Shown here piece by piece: positions 58,708 through 64,000 of a DNA stretch of 64,000 bases (position 1 is the stretch's first letter; the number at the start of each line of letters is the position of its first letter). The stretch comes from Streptomyces zaomyceticus (GTDB taxonomy: Bacteria; Actinomycetota; Actinomycetes; Streptomycetales; Streptomycetaceae): NCBI RefSeq assembly GCF_014656215.1, contig NZ_BNBZ01000030.1, forward strand, positions 1-64,000. Reading direction: 5' to 3'. The position numbers and the translations under genes were made by a program. The notes beneath the pieces were generated by a model. The model saw only the letters and a list, made by a program, of their open reading frames with translations. It was not told the origin of the DNA and made no database searches.

Positions 58708-59712
58708 CTACGGGTTCGGGGTTCTCGCGTCCCGGGCCGTCGCCCGCACCTGGGTCCTGACCGCGCCCATGCTCGCCGCGATCACGAGGGCGATCGCGAG
58801 GGCGTCGGTGACCGACAGGGCCTGGCTGAGGACGAGGAAGCCGGCCGTGGCCGCGATGGCGGGTTCCAGGCTCATCAGGATCGCGAAGGTGGGTGCGGGC
58901 AGGCGGCGCAGGGCGAGGAGTTCCAGGGTGTACGGGAGGACCGAGGACATCAGCGCGACGGCGAGGCCGAGGCCGATCGTCGACGGGACGAGGAGCTTGT
59001 CGCCCGCCTCCGCGATGCCCAGCGGCAGGCTGAGGACGGCGGCGAAGACCATCGCGAGCGCGAGCCCGTCCGCCTGTGGGAAGCGCCGGCCCGTCCGGGC
59101 GCTGAAGACGATGTAGGCGGCCCACATCGCGCCCGCCGCGAGCGCGAACGCGGCGCCCACCGGGTCGAGGCGGTCGAATCCGCCGCCGCTGAGCAGGACG
59201 ACTCCGCCGAGGGCGAGTCCCGCCCAGAGGAGGTTCATCAGGCGGCGGGAGGCGACCACGGAGAGGATCAGCGGACCGAGGACCTCCAGGGTCACGGCGG
59301 CGCCCAGCGGGATCCGGTCGGCCGCCTGGTAGAAGAGGATGTTCATCCCCGCCATGGCCGCGCCGAAGGCGACGATGGTGCCCCAGTCCGCGCGGCCGTA
59401 GCCGCGGACCCGGGGGCGGCAGACGATCATCAGGACGGCGGCGGCGAGTACGAGTCGCAGGGTGACGACGCCGAGGGCGCCCGCGCGGGGCATGAGGAGC
59501 ACGGCGAGGGCCGATCCGAACTGGACGGAGAGCCCGCCGGTGACGACGAGCGCCACGGGTGCGAGGCGGTGTCCCGCCAGGCCGCGCGCGCGGGTGGCCG
59601 CGGGGGCGCCGCCGGCCGGCTCCGCGCCTGCCGCGCCCGCGCCGATCGCGACCGCCGCGGGGGCCGTCTTCGAGGCCGCCGCCGGGGGCATCTCCTTGAC
59701 CGGACTGTCCAC
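58708..59712 (-). CDS. EamA-family (RhtA-like) exporter
   Basis: A 334-residue drug/metabolite-transporter protein with ten predicted membrane segments in two EamA halves: LSVQFGSALAVLLMPRAGALGVVTLRLVLAAAVLMIVCRP, then ADWGTIVAFGAAMAGMNILFYQAADRIPLGAAVTLEVLGPL, and in the second half SSVLPYTLELLALRRLPAPTFAILMSLEPAIAATAGFLVL. It resembles the threonine/homoserine exporter RhtA. GTG 59712 has AGGAG 6 bases upstream. It is divergent from the LysR gene at 59884, its likely regulator. Confidence 0.88.
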   Translation of the reverse strand: MDSPVKEMPPAAASKTAPAAVAIGAGAAGAEPAGGAPAATRARGLAGHRLAPVALVVTGGLSVQFGSALAVLLMPRAGALGVVTLRLVLAAAVLMIVCRPRVRGYGRADWGTIVAFGAAMAGMNILFYQAADRIPLGAAVTLEVLGPLILSVVASRRLMNLLWAGLALGGVVLLSGGGFDRLDPVGAAFALAAGAMWAAYIVFSARTGRRFPQADGLALAMVFAAVLSLPLGIAEAGDKLLVPSTIGLGLAVALMSSVLPYTLELLALRRLPAPTFAILMSLEPAIAATAGFLVLSQALSVTDALAIALVIAASMGAVRTQVRATARDARTPNP

Positions 59713-59758
59713 CGACCGCTCCTCCACACCGACACCAGCTAGGTTTAATGAACTGTAC

Positions 59759-59771
59759 TCCTGGTCCAGGA
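59759..59771. promoter_or_regulatory. Operator palindrome between EamA and LysR genes
   Basis: TCCTGG-T-CCAGGA is a perfect palindrome in an AT-richer patch, flanked by GTAC and GTGCAC. It sits 47 bases upstream of the EamA start, a suitable position for the divergent LysR-type regulator. Confidence 0.5.
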
Positions 59772-59883
59772 TAGTGCACCAGTCCTTCTCCAGGTGCCCG
59801 GAACCATCGCGTCCGCCTCTCACGCTACGAGCCCCCGCGCGGCACCGGAAATGCCGATTGCGCTGCGGTTATGCTCCGGACGC

Positions 59884-60741
59884 ATGAGCATCGAGCTGCG
59901 TCACCTCCGCTGCTTCCTCGCCATCGCCGAGCAATCCAGCCTCACCAGGGCCGCCGCCCGGCTCCACCTCACCCAGCCCGCCGTCTCCCGCACGCTCGCC
60001 GCCCTGGAACAGCACCTCGGCGCCCGGCTCGTCGACCGCTCCACCCACCACCTCGCCCTCACCGCCGAGGGCCGCGCCTTCCAGGACCGGGCCGCCGCCG
60101 CGCTCGCCGCCTTCGAGGCCGCCGTCGACCCGGCCAGACTGCGCCACCGGCCGCTGCGCCTCGGGCACGCCTGGTCGGCCTTCGGCCCGTACACCACGCC
60201 CCTGCTCCGCCGCTGGCAGCGCGAGCACCCCGAGACCCCGCTCGAACTCCTCCGCATCGACGACCGCACGGCCGGACTCACCCGGGGCGAGGTGGACGCC
60301 GCCCTGCTCAGAGGGCCGGTCGACGCGCCCGGGCTGGCCACCGAGGAGCTCACCACCGAAGGCAGGGTCGCCGCCGTGCCGGCCGACAGCCCGCTCGCCG
60401 AACGGCCCCGGCTCACCCTCGACGACCTCGCCGGAGGAACCGTCGTCCTCAACACCGTCTCGGGAACGACCACCCTCATGCTCTGGCCCCCCGCCGCCCG
60501 CCCTGCCGCCACCGTCACCGTCGCCAACACCGACGACTGGCTCGCGGCGATCGCCGCCGGCCGGGGAGTCGGCGTCTCCTCCGCCTCCACGGCGGCCCTG
60601 CACCCGCATCCGGGCGTCACCTACCTCCCCCTGCCCGACGCACCCCCGCTGCCGGTGGTCCTGGCCTGGCGGGACGCCTTCCCGCACCCGGCGACGGCGG
60701 CCCTGGTGACGATGGCCCGCGAGATCGTCAGCGGGGACTGA
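59884..60741 (+). CDS. LysR-type transcriptional regulator
   Basis: A 285-residue regulator: LRHLRCFLAIAEQSSLTRAAARLHLTQPAVSRTLAALEQHLGARLVDRSTHHLALTAEGRAF is the LysR winged HTH. The effector domain follows (RPLRLGHAWSAFGPYTTPLLRRWQREHPETPLELLRIDDRTAGLTRGEVDAALLRGP). ATG 59884 lies 8-14 bases after TTATGCT, suggesting a leaderless transcript. The longer open frame from 59794 is unlikely. It probably regulates the divergent exporter. Confidence 0.92.
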   Translation: MSIELRHLRCFLAIAEQSSLTRAAARLHLTQPAVSRTLAALEQHLGARLVDRSTHHLALTAEGRAFQDRAAAALAAFEAAVDPARLRHRPLRLGHAWSAFGPYTTPLLRRWQREHPETPLELLRIDDRTAGLTRGEVDAALLRGPVDAPGLATEELTTEGRVAAVPADSPLAERPRLTLDDLAGGTVVLNTVSGTTTLMLWPPAARPAATVTVANTDDWLAAIAAGRGVGVSSASTAALHPHPGVTYLPLPDAPPLPVVLAWRDAFPHPATAALVTMAREIVSGD

Positions 60742-60794
60742 GCCCGCCCTGTTAATTTGACGGCCGACCTGCCAAAAATCCCGGGGGGGATCAC

Positions 60795-61802
60795 ATGAAC
60801 CGCCGATCGTTGCTGAAGAGTGCCGCCGCGATGGCCGTGGGGGCGCCGCTCCTGTCCGTCGCCAACGCCACGCCCGCGCATGCCGCGGGCAACTACGACG
60901 TGCTCCTGACGGAGCAGCTGAAGAACAAGGTCATGCTGTTCCGCGCGATCGAGTCGTGGGAGCCCAAGAACCTGGGCTGGTCGTGGACGGCGCCCACGTC
61001 CGTCGTGAACGGCGAGAACACCTGGCGCCTGCTCTCCGACGCGCGCTTCCGCGAGACCGACCGCTTCGGCTGGGTGTGCCTCGTCACCGCGTCCGGCGGC
61101 AAGGTCGGCATGGTCAACTTCGGTGACGACGATGCCCTGCTGTGGTCGGCGACCCCGTACGGCAACCCGCACGCGATCGAGTACATCCGCAGCCACGGCG
61201 TGGTGGTCGTGGCCTCGTCGCAGAAGTCCGCCGCCGTGGACTACGACGGCTTCCTCACGATCTACGCCCCCACCGACGCGGACGACCCCGGCACGCTCGC
61301 CGCGGTCGACACCATCACCTACACGGGCGCGCACGGCCTCTGGTGGGACGGCTCGCACCTGTTCGCCCTGGGCGCGCGGACGCTGGCCAAGTACCGCGTC
61401 ACCGGCAGCCTCCGGACCTCTCGCCTCGAACTCGTCCAGAAGCACGTGTGGTCCGACACCACGCCTTTCTGGGGCCACAGCCTCGACATGGACTTCACCG
61501 ACCCGGACCGACTTCTGCTGAACGGCGCGGGCGCCGTCTGGACCGTCGACAAGGCGAACCTCGCGCTCACGAACATCCGGCCGGGCAGCTACGGGGTGAA
61601 GTCCTTCTCGCGCGCCGTCGACGGCGAGTCCTTCTGGGTGCAGGCGATCGACCAGACGAACCCGGGAGAGACGGGCTGGTGGAACGAGTACGTCCAGTTC
61701 TTCGACGCCGCCGGGAAGCCGACCTACCGCCGCGGCCTGGACCACTACGGCTACGAGGGCAGGATCTACCGCTCCCGGATCGCGAGCGTCAGGCTCTCCT
61801 GA
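60795..61802 (+). CDS. Tat-exported DUF6528-like beta-propeller protein
   Basis: A 335-residue exported protein. MNRRSLLKSAAAMAVGAPLLSVANATPAHA is a Tat signal (twin Arg3-Arg4, AHA cleavage near residue 30). The mature part (NYDVLLTEQLKNKVMLFRAIESWEPKNLGWSWTAP, then repeated SGGKVGMVNFGDDDALLWSA-, GAHGLWWDGSHLFALGARTLAKYRV-like blades) looks like a beta-propeller of the DUF6528 kind. The ligand or enzyme activity is unknown. TTGACG at 60778 and GGGGGG before the ATG support expression. Confidence 0.82.
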   Translation: MNRRSLLKSAAAMAVGAPLLSVANATPAHAAGNYDVLLTEQLKNKVMLFRAIESWEPKNLGWSWTAPTSVVNGENTWRLLSDARFRETDRFGWVCLVTASGGKVGMVNFGDDDALLWSATPYGNPHAIEYIRSHGVVVVASSQKSAAVDYDGFLTIYAPTDADDPGTLAAVDTITYTGAHGLWWDGSHLFALGARTLAKYRVTGSLRTSRLELVQKHVWSDTTPFWGHSLDMDFTDPDRLLLNGAGAVWTVDKANLALTNIRPGSYGVKSFSRAVDGESFWVQAIDQTNPGETGWWNEYVQFFDAAGKPTYRRGLDHYGYEGRIYRSRIASVRLS

Positions 61803-61866
61803 CCGCAGGTCCGACCGAGGGCCCGGCTCTTCCGGCCACCGGCCCCGACCGGGCGTCAGGAGAGCC
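61792..61866. terminator. 12-bp inverted repeat joining two convergent stop codons
   Basis: GGCTCTCCTGAC (61792-61803) and GTCAGGAGAGCC (61855-61866) are exact reverse complements and contain the stop codons of the Tat protein and the Fe-S dehydrogenase. The 51-base loop is GC-rich. A bidirectional terminator is plausible, though the likeness may partly reflect both proteins ending Arg-Leu-Ser. Confidence 0.5.
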
Positions 61867-64000
61867 GGGGTGCCTCGGCACCCTCCTCGATCGCCTCCGC
61901 CAGCACCTCCGCCAGGTGCCGTCCCCGCCGCTCCGTCAGGTGCCCGATCTGGGTCCGGCAGGAGAAGCCGTCGGCGAGGACCTCCGCCGAGGGGGCGGCG
62001 GAGAGCGCCGGGAGGAGCTGGTCCTCCGCGCAGGCGACCGACACCTCGTAGTGGCCCGGCTCGAAGCCGAAATTGCCCGCGAGACCGCAGCAGCCGCCCG
62101 CCAGGGTGCCCGTGAGGCCCGCGCGTTCACGGAGGCGGCGGTCGGCGGCGTCGCCGAGGACGGCGTGCTGGTGGCAGTGGGTCTGGCCGGTGACCGGGCG
62201 GTCCAGCCGCGGCGGCTCCCAGTCCGGGGCCAGCGACTCCAGGACCTCCGCGAACGTGCGGACGGACGCGGCGAGCCGGGCCGCCCTCGGATCGTCCGGC
62301 AGCAGCTCCGGCAGGTCGGTGCGGAGGGTCGCCGCGCAGGAGGGTTCGAGGACCACGACCGGGCCCCCCGCCTCCGGCCGCCCCTCCAGGACGTCCAGGC
62401 TCCGCCGCATCACCCTGCGCGCCGCCCCCAGCTGCCCCGTCGACACATAGGTCAGCCCGCAGCACACCCGCCCCCGCGGCAGGGCGACACCCAGTCCCGC
62501 CGCCTCCAGGACCCGCACCGCCGCCCGTCCCACCTGCGGTGCCAGATGGTCCGTGAACGTGTCCGGCCAGAGCGTCAGGGCCGCCGACCGGGTCGAGCTC
62601 CGGTCGGCGAACCACGAGACGAAGGACCGTTCCGCCACGCGCGGCATCGCCCGCTCCGGTGTCACTCCCGCGAGACGGGCCGCGAACGGCAGCCCCATCG
62701 CCGGGTTCAGCGCCCGCCCGAAGAGGTCGAGCCAGTGCGGCAGCCGGCCCATCGTCCAGTGCGAGCGGGGCCGGCGCAGGACGCCGAGCGGTCCCGCGTA
62801 GTGCCGGTCCAGGAACTCCGCCTTGTACGCGGCCATGTCGACGCCCACCGGGCAGTCGCTGCGGCAGCCCTTGCAGGACAGACAGAGGTCGAGCGCCTCC
62901 CGCACCTCCTCCGAACGCCAGCCGTCCGTGACGACCTCGCCCAGCGCCATCTCGTGCAGGAGGCGCGCCCGGCCCCGGGTGGAGTGCCTCTCCTCGCCCG
63001 TCACCCGGTAGGACGGGCACATCACACCCGGCCCCGAACCCGGTCCCGCCACCCTGCACTTGGCCACCCCCACGCACCGGGCGGCCTCCCTCCCCACCCC
63101 CACCAGCGGCAGCCCGGTGAAGCGCAGGCCCTCGTCGAGCGGGCGCGGGCGGACGAGCATCCCGGGGTTGAGACCGCCGTCGGGGTCCCACACGTCCTTG
63201 ACCGCGCCGAACAGGCCGACGAGCTCCTCCCCGTACATCCTGGGCAGGAGTTCGGCCCGCGCCTGCCCGTCGCCGTGCTCCCCGGAGAGCGAGCCGCCGT
63301 GGGCGACCACCAGGTCCGCCACCGCCTCCGAGAACCTCCGGAACTCCCGTACGCCCTTCTGTGTCCACAGGTCGAAGTCGATCCGGACGTGGACGCAGCC
63401 GTCGCCGAAGTGCCCGTACGGGACTCCCCGGAGACCGAACTCGGCCAGCAGGGAACGGAATTCCCGCAGGTACGCGCCCAGCCGGGCCGGCGGAACCGCA
63501 CAGTCCTCCCAGCCGGGCCAGGCCTCGACGCCGTCGGGCATCCGGGTCGCGGTGCCCGCCGCGTCCTCCCGGATCCGCCACAGCGCCCGCTGCCCGGCAG
63601 GATCCTTCACCACGGTCGCGTCGAGCGCGTCCGCGGCCCGTACGAGGCGCCGGGCGGCGCCCTCCCCGTCGGCCTCGCAGAACAGCCAGGCCCCGCCCTT
63701 CGGCAGCCCCTCCGCGCCCCGGACGAGATCGGCGGCCATCCCCTCCACGGTGAGCGGCCCGTACGGCAGGAGGCCGGCCGCCGCTTCCGCGGCCGCGCTC
63801 TCGTCGGCGTACCCGAGGACGACGAGCACCGGCTCCGCGGGCAGCGGAACGAGCCGTACCGTCGCCTCCGTCACCACCCCCAGCGTGCCCTCGCTGCCGC
63901 AGAACGAGCGGGCCACGTCCACGCCCCGCTCCGGCAGCAGCGCGTCGAGCGCGTAGCCGGAGATCCGGCGCGGCAAACCCTCCGGATAGCCGGTCCGCAG
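61856..64000 (-). CDS. FAD-binding and 4Fe-4S dehydrogenase (D-lactate/glycolate-oxidase-like), partial at window edge
   Basis: At least 714 residues of a fused flavin/iron-sulphur oxidoreductase; the N-terminus lies beyond the window. The FAD PCMH part is seen at ARSFCGSEGTLGVVTEATVRLVP. The FAD-oxidase C-terminal domain follows (GYPYGHFGDGCVHVRIDF-like, SLSGEHGDGQARAELLPRMYGEE). Then come a ferredoxin-like centre (LDLCLSCKGCRSDCPVGVDM), and two cysteine-rich CCG domains (RVCCGLTYVSTGQ, GGCCGLAGNFGFEPGHYEV). The type resembles Dld/GlcD-GlcF fusions oxidising D-2-hydroxyacids and passing electrons to quinone. Convergent with the Tat protein gene. Confidence 0.93.
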   Translation of the reverse strand: MRTGYPEGLPRRISGYALDALLPERGVDVARSFCGSEGTLGVVTEATVRLVPLPAEPVLVVLGYADESAAAEAAAGLLPYGPLTVEGMAADLVRGAEGLPKGGAWLFCEADGEGAARRLVRAADALDATVVKDPAGQRALWRIREDAAGTATRMPDGVEAWPGWEDCAVPPARLGAYLREFRSLLAEFGLRGVPYGHFGDGCVHVRIDFDLWTQKGVREFRRFSEAVADLVVAHGGSLSGEHGDGQARAELLPRMYGEELVGLFGAVKDVWDPDGGLNPGMLVRPRPLDEGLRFTGLPLVGVGREAARCVGVAKCRVAGPGSGPGVMCPSYRVTGEERHSTRGRARLLHEMALGEVVTDGWRSEEVREALDLCLSCKGCRSDCPVGVDMAAYKAEFLDRHYAGPLGVLRRPRSHWTMGRLPHWLDLFGRALNPAMGLPFAARLAGVTPERAMPRVAERSFVSWFADRSSTRSAALTLWPDTFTDHLAPQVGRAAVRVLEAAGLGVALPRGRVCCGLTYVSTGQLGAARRVMRRSLDVLEGRPEAGGPVVVLEPSCAATLRTDLPELLPDDPRAARLAASVRTFAEVLESLAPDWEPPRLDRPVTGQTHCHQHAVLGDAADRRLRERAGLTGTLAGGCCGLAGNFGFEPGHYEVSVACAEDQLLPALSAAPSAEVLADGFSCRTQIGHLTERRGRHLAEVLAEAIEEGAEAPRLS

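Overview
The window is about 64 kb of very GC-rich DNA. Third codon positions are strongly G/C biased, there are many GTG starts, stop and start codons often overlap, and a few TTA (bldA-type) codons occur. It also carries the futalosine menaquinone genes mqnB/mqnD, CsoR, HelD, an actinobacterial XPB helicase and mycothiol-style enzymes. All of this points to Streptomyces or a very close relative. I see no tRNA, rRNA or CRISPR array. One TnpB-type element is present.

Layout. 0-4.8 kb: methionine/SAM cycle operon (metH 3' end, metF, ahcY) followed by an MDMPI-fold gene and an SMI1/KNR4 gene. 5-10 kb: a secreted serine hydrolase, a NUDIX/deoxyribosyltransferase-like pair divergent from a DeoR regulator, an ABM-fold protein, a DUF2087-LysE pair, and a small protein with serine at almost every third position. 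10.4-18.1 kb: the most interesting block. It holds a PIG-L (MshB-type) deacetylase with a TTA codon, divergent from an asparagine-synthetase-like gene. That gene is followed by a PrpF-fold isomerase, a degenerate SDR, a methionyl-tRNA-synthetase paralogue without KMSKS, and an MshA-type glycosyltransferase whose start lies in a perfect 21-bp inverted repeat. The set resembles the mycothiol logic (glycosyltransferase, deacetylase, aminoacyl-tRNA-synthetase-like amide ligase), but with a MetRS-type rather than CysRS-type ligase, and may be an undescribed small biosynthetic locus.

18.3-21.5 kb: a small exported peptide gene, two tandem LuxR-type regulators of one family (the second has a TTA codon), and a Fur-family repressor. 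21.6-24.6 kb: a methyltransferase, a GNAT and a BlaI-M56 pair. 24.6-29.1 kb: a copper island (csoR, copA, copZ, a secreted His-rich protein) tied together by three CsoR-type TACCC/GGGTA boxes. 29.1-31.3 kb: an unusually long stand-alone TnpB-like gene inserted just behind the copper genes. 31.3-36.3 kb: cutC behind a DasR-like site, a kinase-like gene, a DHFR-fold gene, and a helD-VOC pair.

36.5-64 kb is mostly conserved Streptomyces chromosome: XPB helicase, an ArsR-DUF2071 pair, an XPB-N/WYL protein, a HAAS-domain membrane protein, a siderophore ABC transporter (two permeases and an ATPase behind a weak iron box), a HAD phosphatase, a cold-shock protein, mqnD-mqnB, a DUF2771 lipoprotein, an MFS transporter, DUF3027, a 1064-residue sacsin/Hsp90-like ATPase, an EamA exporter opposite a LysR regulator, a Tat-exported protein, and an FAD/Fe-S dehydrogenase cut by the window end. 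Two intergenic tandem-repeat arrays (44.3-44.7 kb and 54.2-55.0 kb) interrupt this region.
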